Below, piece by piece: positions 52,634-61,624 of a stretch of 64,000 nucleotides of DNA. This DNA comes from Polyangiaceae bacterium (lineage in GTDB: Bacteria > Myxococcota_A > Polyangia > Polyangiales > Polyangiaceae). Position 1 is the stretch's first letter. The number at the start of each line of letters is the position of its first letter. The notes below the pieces were generated by a model. It worked only from the letters and a program-made list of their open reading frames with translations. It did no database searches and was not told the origin of the DNA. Made by a program: the position numbers and the translations under genes. The stretch lies in assembly GCA_947475525.1 (NCBI GenBank), contig CANJMI010000021.1, positions 39,361-103,360 of the forward strand, in the 5' to 3' direction.

Positions 52634-54840
52634 GGTTTTACTCCGAGTTTGCGAGTGGCCGAGTGGTCGCTGCCGTCGAGGGTGAGCTCGGCGACGGCGT
52701 CTTGAAGCTCGATGCGGGCGGTCATCCGTTTTCCGTCGAGCTCGGCGCGCTCGAGCGTGGCCTTCTGCAATTTGTCGCTAATTTCCTGCATGCGGTCCGA
52801 GAGATGGTGGCGGAGGCGCTCGCCTTGCGGCAGCTTGCGCAGCGTAAAGAGCTGGACGTTGATCTCATCGACGCGGGTGCGAAAGACGCGCATCTGGTCA
52901 TCGAGAAGTTCAATGTGTTGTTGAAGGTTCGCCGACTGCTCGTGCTGCGAAACGATGCGAGCGAGCCCGGCTGCGAGGTTCGGCTGCCCCTGACTTTTTC
53001 GAAGGAAGAGGCGCAGCTCACCCATCCCGGCGTCGCCGCCGAGGTCGATCGATTTGCGAATCGGCGTCGTCTCTTCGATGTCGAGCGTGAGCGACGCGAG
53101 CGCGGGCACCGTGACCTTCAACAGCTCTGCGCCCGCGAGCTTCTCGGTCTTGTGGTCACCGATGAGTTTGTAGCCCTCCGCTACGCGGTGTCGAACGTAG
53201 ACCGTGGCGTCGGTGCCCCCGCGATTCGTCAGGATGAGCTTGGTGGTGCGCAGACGGCGCGCCTCGCACCTGACGATGCCGCGCGTCGCGGTGACGAGCT
53301 TCTCTATCTCCTCGTGGGAGCCAAGCTCGGTCTCGACCAGGATGTTTCGGTCGAGTGCGTACGGAATGAACGCCGTGCCGTGAGGCAGGAGAGCCTCGCT
53401 CAACCCTTCGCCGAGGAACTGACCTTGGCTGTAGATGGTGAACGGTCCCGAGTCGAGCATGTAGCCGCTCGGGTTCTGCAGCCGCACCGCGTTGAAGGCG
53501 AAATCCTTGCTGCCGCGCTCGGAGATGGGATCGTAGTAGTAGACGCGCTCGGCGGCCGCCTCGGACTGAAGAATGCTGACCAGCGCGGAGTGGTTGCTCT
53601 CGATCGTCAGCGATTCGGATGAGACGAAGTGCGCTTGTCCAAGGGGTTCGCCGACCGGCTCCGTCGTTGGCGTGCCAGGTCCGGTCTCGCTCGGCTCCGC
53701 GGCGTCCTCGCTGACCGCGACCTTCACGGGTTCCTCGCTGACTTCGTTCAGGCCGACGGCGTCGATGCGGCCGGCCGGTACGCCTTCGGCGATCAACCGA
53801 TTGCGGACGCGATTGGCCCGATCGAGCGCAAATTGCTCGGGATCCGCGTCTCCCTTCTGCGCGTAGCCTTCCACGCGCAGCCGCTGGTTGCCTTTCAGCA
53901 TCGAGGCGGTCATTCGGGCAAGCTGATGCGCGCGTGAGCTCGCGACGCTGCGGTCGCTCGCCGTGTTCTCGCGGTTCTCGTCCCCGGCCTTGAAAGCTCC
54001 TGCCGCTGCGCGAGGCGGCGTGGGTCGTGGTTCGGTGCCCTTCATGCTCGCCTTGGGCTTCGCGCGTGAGACGGTCGTGGCGTCTGCGAATCCGTCGCCG
54101 TCGACGTTGTTCTTTTCCCTGCCGTGGTACTCGTCGTCATCGAGCTTCGCGAGCTCTTCGGCGGCGGCTTGCGCGGCCGAGCCGAGATCTTTCGGAGCCG
54201 CGAAAGGCGAGCCCCCCGTAGGAGGTGCGAGGGCGAGCAAGTCTTGCGACACGAGCATCGCTCGCTCGACGATGCGTACGCTGTGAAGGTCGTAACGAAA
54301 CGAGAGCGCCGAGGTTGAGCCGACGCCTACGCGAACATCTTTCCAATCTTCGCCCGAGACGTTGTCGACGATGGCCCAGCCTTGCAGGCGTCCTTTGCCA
54401 ACGTCATCGACCACGAGGCGATAACTCGGTTTCCACGAAGGGCTCTCCGTCACGTACGTGATGCGCAAGCCGGCGCTGTGCTCCGGAAGGCCGATCACCA
54501 TCTCCACGGAGTCGGCGCCTGGCTTCAACGTCGGATACGAGACGGGCAGCGCTTCTCCGGTGCGTTCATCCACGATCGACAGCGATTTAAGGAAATCATC
54601 GACGCGCTCGCTCGGGACGCGCAGCTTGAGCTCACGTTCCGAAGGACCCGCGTGGCGCTCAAAGTACGCGACGCCGTTACGGTAGATGACGACCTTGCCC
54701 AGGGTGGCCTTCGTCACGATCGGCGGCGGGGTAAGCCCAGCGGCGCATCCGAGTGGACCGAGTGAGCATGCGAGCAGGAGCCCGAGGGACGTGCGGCTTC
54801 GCGGACGGCGTTCTCGTGCAATGGTGGGTGTGGCAGACAT
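52630..54840 (-). CDS. Tandem paralogue: DUF4139-type lipoprotein with inserted OmpA-like domain
   Basis: 736 residues, closely similar in order to the next gene (50582-52633). A signal ends in LGPLGC. Shared blocks include YRNGVAYFERHA, FLKSLSIVDERTGEALPVSY, VSGEDWKDVRVGVGSTSALS, RYDLHSVRIVER, YDPISERGSKDFAFN and GQFLGEGLSEALLP. The OmpA-like insert is LRVEGYAQKGDADPEQFALDRANRVRNRLIAEG. The linker before the insert is longer (~60 residues) than in its paralogue, with acidic and Lys/Asn stretches. The C-terminus is coiled-coil-like. The genes overlap by 4 bases and are co-transcribed. Lipid attachment and the insert suggest envelope localisation; the function of DUF4139 proteins is not known. 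Confidence 0.7.
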   Translation of the reverse strand: MSATPTIARERRPRSRTSLGLLLACSLGPLGCAAGLTPPPIVTKATLGKVVIYRNGVAYFERHAGPSERELKLRVPSERVDDFLKSLSIVDERTGEALPVSYPTLKPGADSVEMVIGLPEHSAGLRITYVTESPSWKPSYRLVVDDVGKGRLQGWAIVDNVSGEDWKDVRVGVGSTSALSFRYDLHSVRIVERAMLVSQDLLALAPPTGGSPFAAPKDLGSAAQAAAEELAKLDDDEYHGREKNNVDGDGFADATTVSRAKPKASMKGTEPRPTPPRAAAGAFKAGDENRENTASDRSVASSRAHQLARMTASMLKGNQRLRVEGYAQKGDADPEQFALDRANRVRNRLIAEGVPAGRIDAVGLNEVSEEPVKVAVSEDAAEPSETGPGTPTTEPVGEPLGQAHFVSSESLTIESNHSALVSILQSEAAAERVYYYDPISERGSKDFAFNAVRLQNPSGYMLDSGPFTIYSQGQFLGEGLSEALLPHGTAFIPYALDRNILVETELGSHEEIEKLVTATRGIVRCEARRLRTTKLILTNRGGTDATVYVRHRVAEGYKLIGDHKTEKLAGAELLKVTVPALASLTLDIEETTPIRKSIDLGGDAGMGELRLFLRKSQGQPNLAAGLARIVSQHEQSANLQQHIELLDDQMRVFRTRVDEINVQLFTLRKLPQGERLRHHLSDRMQEISDKLQKATLERAELDGKRMTARIELQDAVAELTLDGSDHSATRKLGVKP

Positions 54841-55047
54841 AGGACCCTTTCACGTATCGGTCGAACCGCGCGGCGGCGTGCCCGGCCGCGAACAACGCAG
54901 CCAACGCTCGAAGGCTTACACTCGGCGAGCGCCGCGCGGCAAGACACGGGACTCCGCGCGGAAAGTGGAAGTCGGGGACGCGGCTACGGCGGGTAACTCT
55001 ACGCGCGGCCTCCCGTTTCAAAGTCGACGCGAGTAGACTGCGACGCG

Positions 55048-56334
55048 ATGAGCGATCCCCAACGATTTTCGGAGTTTTCGGGCGGGCACCTGCGCTTTGG
55101 AGTGAGCATCGGGCTCGCGGCGCTGCTCGGTGCGGCGCTGCTCGGTGGCGCGTGTAGCGGCGAGGACGCGAGTGCCGACGGAAGTGGTGGAGACGGCGGG
55201 GCTTCCTGGTCGGCATCGAGCGTTGTGACCGGGGCCGGCGGCGGTTCGGTGACGGGTAGCTCGGACGCCACGGTGACGAGCTCCGGTCAGGGTGGCGCGA
55301 GCACGTCGGTAACGAGCGCAAGTGGGGGCGGCATGCCAACCGGGCGTGCGCTGCTCCTCGCGGGAGGCGCGCAGTTGCTCGTCGGTGCGAGCTTCGATGG
55401 CGCCACGTGGGAGACGACAACGTTGCCCGGCGCAACGGATCGAGGGTTGAGTCTCGCGTTCGTCACCAAGACGCTCGCGGTCGGCGTTCACCGCGATCCC
55501 GCTGTGGGTGCGTTGACCTTCGAGACCTACGACGCGACGTGGGCTGCGCCCGCTCCCGTTGGGCCGAACGTGACGACGCAAAATGCGCCCGCGTTGACGG
55601 CGCGTGGAGCCGCCGCGGAGGTGGTCTTTCACGGTGATGATTTCAAGTTCTACTTCGCGAGCTATAGCGGCACCTGGTCGCCGACGTCGGAGCCCGTGAA
55701 GCCCTCGATGCAGGACCAATCCTTCGGTCAGGCGCCCGGAGCGCTCGCGGCTTCAGGGGAGGAGCTCATCTTCGCGTTCGCTGGCTCCGACGGCGCGCTC
55801 TACGAGCAATCGCACACGTCGAGCGGGTGGCAGCCCGCAAGCCAGCATGCGGGGACGTCGGTTACCGGGACACCCGCCCTTGTCGCCCTCGCGTCCGGAC
55901 CTGAGCTTTTGCTCGTTTATCTTAGCGCAGCAGATAAAAAGCTGATGTTTGCGACGCGCTCTGCCGGTACCTGGACCGCTCCCGCGGTGCTCGAGTCGAA
56001 CTCGTTCTCGGCGGAGCCTCCTGCGCTCGTCGCGCTTCCGACCGGTGAGGCCATCACCGTCTTTCGCGGCCTCGATGGCAAACCGTACGTGGCGCGTTTT
56101 CAGCTCGGGATGAACCCTCCGTGGACGGCGCCGAAACCACTCGCGATGGCCAACCCGGACGTCACCCACACGCCATCGATCGCGGTTGGCGTAGACGGCC
56201 ATGAAGCCGAACTTGCGTACGTTGCGACCGACGGCAATGCGTACCACACGAGCCTCGACGGGGGAGCATGGAGCGCGGCCGCTTTCATCGCGGGGCCCGG
56301 CTTGTCGCACGTCGCGATCGCCACCCCGCCGTGA
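55048..56334 (+). CDS. Lipoprotein with lectin-like beta-propeller
   Basis: 428 residues. The lipobox LLGGAC (Cys36) is followed by a ~65-residue Gly/Ser/Thr linker. From residue ~105 the sequence has repeated blades of about 45 residues with patterns such as LIFAFAGSDGALYEQSHTSS, LLLVYLSAADKKLMFATRSA and AELAYVATDGNAYHTSLDGG, like fucose-binding (PLL/AAL-type) lectin propellers. The protein would sit on the cell surface or face the periplasm. Ligand binding is not provable from sequence. It lies 9 bases before the esterase start region, so co-transcription is likely. Confidence 0.7.
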   Translation: MSDPQRFSEFSGGHLRFGVSIGLAALLGAALLGGACSGEDASADGSGGDGGASWSASSVVTGAGGGSVTGSSDATVTSSGQGGASTSVTSASGGGMPTGRALLLAGGAQLLVGASFDGATWETTTLPGATDRGLSLAFVTKTLAVGVHRDPAVGALTFETYDATWAAPAPVGPNVTTQNAPALTARGAAAEVVFHGDDFKFYFASYSGTWSPTSEPVKPSMQDQSFGQAPGALAASGEELIFAFAGSDGALYEQSHTSSGWQPASQHAGTSVTGTPALVALASGPELLLVYLSAADKKLMFATRSAGTWTAPAVLESNSFSAEPPALVALPTGEAITVFRGLDGKPYVARFQLGMNPPWTAPKPLAMANPDVTHTPSIAVGVDGHEAELAYVATDGNAYHTSLDGGAWSAAAFIAGPGLSHVAIATPP

Positions 56335-56358
56335 GAAGCGCCAGTGTATCGTCGGCCG

Positions 56359-57231
56359 ATGCGCACCGTCTTCGTCTTCGCGCTCGGCGTGGTTTTTGGC
56401 TGCAGCACGCCCGAGAGTCCTGACGGCGGCTCAGAAGCGACGGTCCGCACCTCGCCGCTCGCCGAGTTTCTTCCGACACCGACAGGCGCGTGTCCTACGT
56501 TGGCGGACGGCTACGTGACGTTCGCGCCGCTCGGGATAGCTCCGCGGCGGGTGCGGCTCTGGCTCGATCCGGCGGTGGCAACACCGGGGCCGCTCATCTT
56601 CTATTGGCACGGCACCGGCAGCAAACCGGAAGAAGCGCCTTACGGGCTTGGCGAGCCAACCGTCGATGCGGTGAAGGCGGCTGGAGGCATGGTCGCCGCG
56701 CCCGAACACGATGTGAAAGCCGCGCAATTTCCCTGGTATTTGACGATGGGGGCCGGTCGCGAGGATGACCTACTCGTCGCGGATGAAGTGCTCGCGTGTG
56801 CCCGAGAACAACGCGGAGTCGACGAGCGACGCATTCATGTGGCGGGCATGAGCGCCGGAGGATTGCAGACCGTCCAGATGGCGTATCGGCGTTCGGGCTA
56901 CGTCGCGAGTGTCGTGCCTTTTTCCGGTGGGCTCTTGGGCTACCCGGACGACCAAGACCCGGAGAACCGGTTCTCGGCGATGATTTTTTACGGAGGCACG
57001 AAGGACCAGGTGATCGTCAACTTTCAGACGCTGAGCCTCGCGCTTCACGATGAACTCAAGGCGACGGGGCGCTTCTCATTGATGTGCAATCACGGGCTCG
57101 GTCACAAGATCCCGCTGTCTGCGCGCCCCTTCGTTTGGCAGTTCCTGCGAGACCATCCGTTTGGCACCTCGCCATCGCCTTACGCCGATGCTCTTCCCGC
57201 GGACGCACCGGATTACTGCGCCCTCGATTGA
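56359..57231 (+). CDS. Alpha/beta-hydrolase (esterase/PHB-depolymerase-like) lipoprotein
   Basis: 290 residues from ATG 56359; GTG 56344 would add five. The lipobox VVFGC (Cys15) predicts lipid anchoring. The alpha/beta-hydrolase core contains LIFYWHGTGSKPEE (oxyanion region), the nucleophile in VAGMSAGGLQTVQMAY (GxSxG form GMSAGG), the acid region GGTKDQVIV and the His in LMCNHGLGHKIP. Esterases of the PHB-depolymerase/feruloyl-type family share this layout. The ligand or polymer substrate is unknown. It follows the lectin-like lipoprotein and converges with the gene at 57247. Confidence 0.75.
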   Translation: MRTVFVFALGVVFGCSTPESPDGGSEATVRTSPLAEFLPTPTGACPTLADGYVTFAPLGIAPRRVRLWLDPAVATPGPLIFYWHGTGSKPEEAPYGLGEPTVDAVKAAGGMVAAPEHDVKAAQFPWYLTMGAGREDDLLVADEVLACAREQRGVDERRIHVAGMSAGGLQTVQMAYRRSGYVASVVPFSGGLLGYPDDQDPENRFSAMIFYGGTKDQVIVNFQTLSLALHDELKATGRFSLMCNHGLGHKIPLSARPFVWQFLRDHPFGTSPSPYADALPADAPDYCALD

Positions 57232-57246
57232 GCGAGCGCGCTCGAG

Positions 57247-58185
57247 CTAGAAGGCGGTGCGGAGGCTCGCGGCCCACGTCTGCGTCGCGGGTACTTGGGA
57301 GCCGACGATGACGCGCTGGTAGGTGGCTTCGAGCGACACGTGCTCGGTGAGCTTGACGTAGGGCATCACGGCGACCGCAACGCTCGTCGTTTGGATGCGC
57401 TCGCCTACCGCGGCATCGGGGGCAGCGGCGCCATACGCGACCGCGTAGGGCTCGTTGCGGTAGGCGTTCAAGTCAGCCTCGATGTGTGGCCCGACCGCGA
57501 GACCCACGGGCCAGGGCAGCAGCCAGCGCGCCGACTCCAGCCGCACGAGGTTCGTGAGTTGAAGTTGGGCGTTGCTCTGGCGTGCGCCGTCGTACGCGCC
57601 GGAGCCGATGACGAACCTGGCGCGGTAGCGTAGGTGTAGCAGCTCCTTTGGCTCGGTGAGAGCGACGTCGAGCGTGCTCCCGGCGCCGACGAGGTTGACG
57701 TGGAGCGTCGAGAACTTCGCGAGGTCGAGCTGCAGGGGAAGGGCCGCTTGAATGAAGAGGCCGAACGCGTAGCGCGATCCTTTCAGCAAGTTGGCGGACA
57801 CGAGCGCACGCACGAGGCCGCCGCGGTCACGGTTGTGGAAGACGAACCCGCGCGGCAAGACGTCCGTCGCCGATTCCACGCGTTCTGACGCGGATTGAAA
57901 GATGCCGCCGTCGACGCGTGCGTAGCAATCGTGGAGTGGTCCAAGCGAGCCCACGGCGTAGCCCGCTCCGATGCTGACGAAGTTCGTGTCGGCCGGTTGC
58001 CACGTCGACTCGCGTGCACTCGGTTGCGCGGTCCCGAGCGCGGCGACAATCGAGCTGTCGAAGTCGATCTCGCCTTCGCGGCCGCCGATGGTCGGAAAGC
58101 TCGCGGGGTCCGCCGTGGCCGGTCGGCTGATGGCCGCGCAGGCCGTGAAAAGCAGGACGGCGGCAAAAAGCGAAGCGCGGCTCAT
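57247..58185 (-). CDS. Outer-membrane-type protein, unknown
   Basis: 312 residues from ATG 58185. The signal peptide MSRASLFAAVLLFTACAA ends near ISRPATA|DP. The body alternates amphipathic strands (VSIGAGYAVGSLG; YRARFVIGSGAYDG; AVMPYVKLTEHVSLEATYQRV) and ends in Phe (TWAASLRTAF), as outer-membrane beta-barrels do. I recognise no specific family. It faces the gene at 56359 convergently and the K+ channel gene divergently. The ATG was chosen over a longer upstream frame because of the signal peptide. Confidence 0.6.
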   Translation of the reverse strand: MSRASLFAAVLLFTACAAISRPATADPASFPTIGGREGEIDFDSSIVAALGTAQPSARESTWQPADTNFVSIGAGYAVGSLGPLHDCYARVDGGIFQSASERVESATDVLPRGFVFHNRDRGGLVRALVSANLLKGSRYAFGLFIQAALPLQLDLAKFSTLHVNLVGAGSTLDVALTEPKELLHLRYRARFVIGSGAYDGARQSNAQLQLTNLVRLESARWLLPWPVGLAVGPHIEADLNAYRNEPYAVAYGAAAPDAAVGERIQTTSVAVAVMPYVKLTEHVSLEATYQRVIVGSQVPATQTWAASLRTAF

Positions 58186-58257
58186 CGAACGTCCATCGTC
58201 TAAAATCGAACCGCCGAGCCAGCATTCTCGGTCCGGCTCCCCGGGTGCGAGTTTATC

Positions 58258-59406
58258 ATGCCCGCTGCGCGTTGCGGCTCGCGCAGTCTTCTCATGGCCC
58301 ACGTACCGACCTCGACTCGCAAAGCGGACCCAGCCGTCGCGCGCTCGGCATCTCGCATTCATTACACGAACGCGGCGAACGAAGGCGCCGTGCGGCGTCG
58401 GCTGCTCGTGGCGGGGGTGTCGGTGTTGCTCGTCGTGGCCTTAGGGGCGCTCGGCTTTCACGCGGTGGGCGGCGGAGCGTGGCGCTGGCGCGATTGCTTG
58501 TACATGGTGCTCATCACCATCACGACCGTAGGCTACGCCGAGGTGTTGCCGCTCGAGACGGTGGCGCACGGCCGAGAGGTCGCGATGTGCGTGATGCTCG
58601 GCGGCATGGGCGTGAGCTTCTATTTTCTCTCGGCGTTGACGGCATTCATCATCGAGGGTGACCTCCGCGAGGCCCTCTGGAGGCGAAAAATGCAGAAGCG
58701 GCTCTCGGCTATGAAGGGTCACGTTGTGGTGTGCGGCGGCGGGCGAACGGGGACGGAGGTGGTGGCCGAGTTGCTTCGCGAAGGGCGCGAGGTCGTCGTC
58801 ATTGAACGCGACGCGGGCGCGCTTGAACACCTGATGCGGACGAACGGCGAGGCTGTCGTCGGCATCGCGGGTGATGCCACCGAAGACGGCGTGCTCGAAG
58901 AAGCGGGCGTGCTCGTCGCGTCCGGCCTCATCACGACCCTTGAACTCGACCAAGACAATTTGTTCGTCGCGCTCACGGCTCGAGGGCTGAACGCGACGTT
59001 GCGGATCGTCAGTCGCTCGACCGAGCGGGCCACCGGCAGGCTCCTCAAAGCGGGCGCGAACGTCGTCATCAACCCGACGCGCATCGGCGGGCGGCGCATG
59101 GCACATGAACTCGTGCGGCCGAATGTCGTGGGGTTCCTGGACTTCATGGCGCGCGATCTCGCGCAGAGTCTCAACATCGAGCAAGTGCACGTTTCGGCGG
59201 CGAGTCCGCTCGTGGGATGCAAGCTCTCGGAGTCACGGATCCGCGATGAATCGAACGCGCTCGTGCTCGCCGTCGCCCACGACGGGGAGCAGACGTACAA
59301 CCCGCCTCCGCAGTTTATCCTGAGGGCGGGTATGACGCTGATCGCGCTCGGCGAGCGTGACCAGCTCGAGCGCCTGGCTCGTTATGCTCGCGGTGAGCGG
59401 GCCTGA
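58258..59406 (+). CDS. Potassium channel with RCK/TrkA domain, altered selectivity filter
   Basis: 382 residues from ATG 58258 (ATG 58294 is possible). Two membrane helices flank a pore loop: LLVAGVSVLLVVALGALGF (~49-67) and AMCVMLGGMGVSFYFLSALTAFI (~108-130). The filter is TTVGYAEV (residues 89-96), where the canonical TVGYG has Ala for the last Gly. The cytoplasmic RCK-N domain starts HVVVCGGGRTGTEVVAELL with the dinucleotide-binding GxGxxG variant, and an RCK-C domain follows (SPLVGCKLSES; NALVLAVAHDG; TLIALGERDQLERL). Such two-helix channels form tetramers gated by ligands such as nucleotides or Ca2+. It stands alone between two minus-strand genes. Confidence 0.88.
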   Translation: MPAARCGSRSLLMAHVPTSTRKADPAVARSASRIHYTNAANEGAVRRRLLVAGVSVLLVVALGALGFHAVGGGAWRWRDCLYMVLITITTVGYAEVLPLETVAHGREVAMCVMLGGMGVSFYFLSALTAFIIEGDLREALWRRKMQKRLSAMKGHVVVCGGGRTGTEVVAELLREGREVVVIERDAGALEHLMRTNGEAVVGIAGDATEDGVLEEAGVLVASGLITTLELDQDNLFVALTARGLNATLRIVSRSTERATGRLLKAGANVVINPTRIGGRRMAHELVRPNVVGFLDFMARDLAQSLNIEQVHVSAASPLVGCKLSESRIRDESNALVLAVAHDGEQTYNPPPQFILRAGMTLIALGERDQLERLARYARGERA

Positions 59407-59476
59407 CCCTTCGCTGCGCCGCGGGCCTGCGTAAGTCAGGGCCTGCACCGCGCGACGAGGCCGCGTTCGGTGTCGC

Positions 59477-61162
59477 TCATTCGTATGGATCGTCGGACGG
59501 CACGGCCTTCGCTGGCTTCGCGGCCTTGGCTGGCTTCGCTGGCTTCGCTGGCTTCGCTGGCTTCGCTGGCTTCGCGGCCTTCGCCGGCGGGGCGGCGTCA
59601 CCGCTGTCGTAGGGGTCGTCGACCGAGGGCTCGGCGGTGGACGAGTGCGCGGCGCCTTTCGGCCCGTGCCCGGTTCCGTGAGGCGCCCCATGGGCTGCCG
59701 CGTGGCCCTGAGTCACCGTGTGTTCGGGCTCCGGCTCGCGCGCGATGCGATCCGCTTCGGTGCACGCTTCTTCGAGCCGTCGCTCACACGCCATTTTCAG
59801 CAGCTTGAGCGCAAGAGCGCGATTCCTACGCACGCCACGGCCGCTCTCCGACGCGAGGCCGAGCCTCATGCAGCCGAGTCGGTCCTTCTCTTGGCACGCG
59901 AAGCGATAGAGATCGAGCGCGTATTCGAGACGCCGCGGTACACCTTGCCCCTGCTCGTAGAGATTACCGAGGCGCGCGCATGCGGCGGGTTCACCGTCGG
60001 CGAGGCAGCTCGATTTATAAAGCTCGACTGCGCGCTTGAGGTCTCGGTCAACACCGCGGCCTTCTTCGTAAGCCGCGCCGAGCTCACTGCAACCGCGCGG
60101 ATCGGCTTTCGCGCATGCGTTTCGGAAGAGCTCCGCTGCCTTTGCGTCGTCGCGTTCGACGGCGCGTCCTTCGACCATCAATACGCCGAGGCCGCTGCAG
60201 CCACGCGGGTCGCCGCCTTCACACGCTTTGCGAAAGTACCTCGCAGCGCGGTCATCGTTCTGCGTGACCCTGAGTCCATTCTCGAAGAGCTTGCCGAGCT
60301 GCGCGCAGGCGATAAGCGCCCCACCGTCGCACCCCCGGGTCAGGTCTTCCGGCGACGCCGTGGGGATCCCTTGGGGATGGCGCTTCGGTAGAGGTGGTCC
60401 ACGCCGCACGGCTTCGGCGCCGACGTGCTCGTTCACGGGCGCAGCCGCGTGGGCATCGTGGCCCTTCGCTGCGTGAGCGTCTTCGCCTTTGGCGGCGTGG
60501 GCATCGTGGCCCTTCGCTGCGTGAGCGTCTTCGCCTTTGGCGGCGTGGGCATCGTGGCCCTTCGCTGCGTGAGCGTCTTCGCCTTTGGCGGCGTGGCCCT
60601 TCGCTGCGTGAGCGTCTTCGCCTTTGGCGGCGTGGGCATCGTGGCCTTTCGCTGCGTGAGCGTCTTCGCCTTTGGCGGTAGGGGCATCGTGTGCACCTGC
60701 GCGACGCGCCTCGGCGCAGCCTACGAGGTCCCCCCGCTCGCATGCGCCGAGGCGCAGCTGTTTGGCTTTGCCACTGGGTTCGGCCGCGTAGATAGCCGAG
60801 AGCCGGTCGCAGCTATTCGAGTCGCCGTTGTCGCAGGCGCGTTGGCAGCCTTCGACGTCACCCGACTTGCACGGATCGCCTCCGGCTTCCGGCGCGTGTC
60901 CACTCGTGTCAGCCGCGGCGCCGTGTTCGTCGGCATCCGCACCGTGCGCAGAGCCTTGCTCGTCGTGGTCTTTGGCGGGGTGCGCGGACGCGTGCCCTTT
61001 CGCCGCGTGCCCGTCGTCGTGCTTGGCGTCGTCCCCGTGCCCTTTGGGCGTGTGGGCGTCGTCTTTGTGCGCCGAACTCGACGCGTGTGCGCCGCCCGCC
61101 GCCGACTCGGCCTTGTCGCAGCCGAAGCACATCAACGCGAGCAGAAACGCATGACCCTTCAT
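59477..61162 (-). CDS. Sel1-repeat, Cys-rich lipoprotein with His/Lys/Asp-rich repeats
   Basis: 561 residues from ATG 61162. The lipobox region LMCFGC gives a lipidated Cys. A His/Asp/Lys-rich stretch (~20-90) precedes a Cys-pair segment (GDPCKSGDVEGC; DNGDSNSC) and then five KGEDAHAA units alternating with KGHDAHAA. From ~250 to 460, five Sel1-like repeats with paired Cys, C-x6-C (ACEGGDPRGC; ACAKADPRGC), look like Helicobacter Hcp proteins. The end has PAK repeats (PAKPAKPAKPAKAAK). Sel1 repeats are protein-interaction solenoids, often disulfide-stabilised outside the cytoplasm. The His-rich part may bind metal (inference). Confidence 0.8.
   Translation of the reverse strand: MKGHAFLLALMCFGCDKAESAAGGAHASSSAHKDDAHTPKGHGDDAKHDDGHAAKGHASAHPAKDHDEQGSAHGADADEHGAAADTSGHAPEAGGDPCKSGDVEGCQRACDNGDSNSCDRLSAIYAAEPSGKAKQLRLGACERGDLVGCAEARRAGAHDAPTAKGEDAHAAKGHDAHAAKGEDAHAAKGHAAKGEDAHAAKGHDAHAAKGEDAHAAKGHDAHAAKGEDAHAAKGHDAHAAAPVNEHVGAEAVRRGPPLPKRHPQGIPTASPEDLTRGCDGGALIACAQLGKLFENGLRVTQNDDRAARYFRKACEGGDPRGCSGLGVLMVEGRAVERDDAKAAELFRNACAKADPRGCSELGAAYEEGRGVDRDLKRAVELYKSSCLADGEPAACARLGNLYEQGQGVPRRLEYALDLYRFACQEKDRLGCMRLGLASESGRGVRRNRALALKLLKMACERRLEEACTEADRIAREPEPEHTVTQGHAAAHGAPHGTGHGPKGAAHSSTAEPSVDDPYDSGDAAPPAKAAKPAKPAKPAKPAKPAKAAKPAKAVPSDDPYE
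60451..60682 (-). repeat. 48-bp tandem coding repeat within the Sel1 lipoprotein gene
   Basis: Units of 48 bases encode KGEDAHAA plus KGHDAHAA. Four are full length (starts at 60451, 60499 and 60547 are clear) and one is shortened to its KGHAA part. Near-identity between units points to recent expansion. There are no unique spacers, so it is not CRISPR. Confidence 0.85.
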
Positions 61163-61221
61163 CCGGTGCACGCTGCCGAGTAAGTCGCCATAGGTCAATA
61201 ACCCCCGAAAAAATCGACACA

Positions 61222-61259
61222 AAAACGCAAACGCCGGTCTGCGTGAAGCAAGCCGGCGT
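61222..61259 (-). terminator. Intrinsic terminator after rpsS
   Basis: On the minus strand ACGCCGG pairs with CCGGCGT (7 bp, loop 15 bases), followed by TTGCGTTTTTG. It starts 28 bases past the rpsS stop and closes the ribosomal cluster before the Sel1 gene. Confidence 0.65.
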
Positions 61260-61286
61260 CTGCGAGGCAGCCCGAGGTGCCAGGCG

Positions 61287-61595
61287 TCAGCGCCTGACAC
61301 CACCCGGCTTCGGCGCGCCTGCGCCAGCCGACTTCTTGTCGCCCGAATGACCGTGGTAGGTGCGCGTAGGCGCAAACTCCCCCAGCTTGTGGCCGACCAT
61401 GTTCTCCGTGACGAACACCGGGACGAATTTACGCCCGTTGTGCACCGCAAAGGTGAGGCCGATGGCGTCTGGTATGATCGTCGAGCGTCGCGACCACGTG
61501 CGAATCGCCTTCTTGTCGCCCGACTCTCGAGCCTTGTTGATCTTATCGACCAGGTGCCCGTCGATGAACGGACCCTTCTTGATACTACGCGGCAT
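61287..61595 (-). CDS. rpsS: Small ribosomal subunit protein uS19
   Basis: 102 residues, about ten more than usual; the extra Gly/Ala/Pro residues lie at the C-terminus ([12 protein letters not shown]). The S19 signature is complete: [57 protein letters not shown], and PTRTYHGH. It binds 16S rRNA in the head of the 30S subunit. It is the last gene of this ribosomal cluster (29 bases after rplB) and is followed by a terminator, not by rplV. Confidence 0.97.
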   Translation of the reverse strand: MPRSIKKGPFIDGHLVDKINKARESGDKKAIRTWSRRSTIIPDAIGLTFAVHNGRKFVPVFVTENMVGHKLGEFAPTRTYHGHSGDKKSAGAGAPKPGGVRR

Positions 61596-61624
61596 GTCTG
61601 AATTCCTCTAACCGTTCTTACGGC

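Noticed and set aside
59407..59476. Possible terminator between the convergent K+ channel and Sel1 genes
   Set aside because: Only the direct repeat gggcctgc is seen, with no strong stem and no U-tract.
60451..60682. Repeat array resembling a CRISPR at first sight
   Set aside because: The units are contiguous, coding and lack unique spacers; no cas gene is near.
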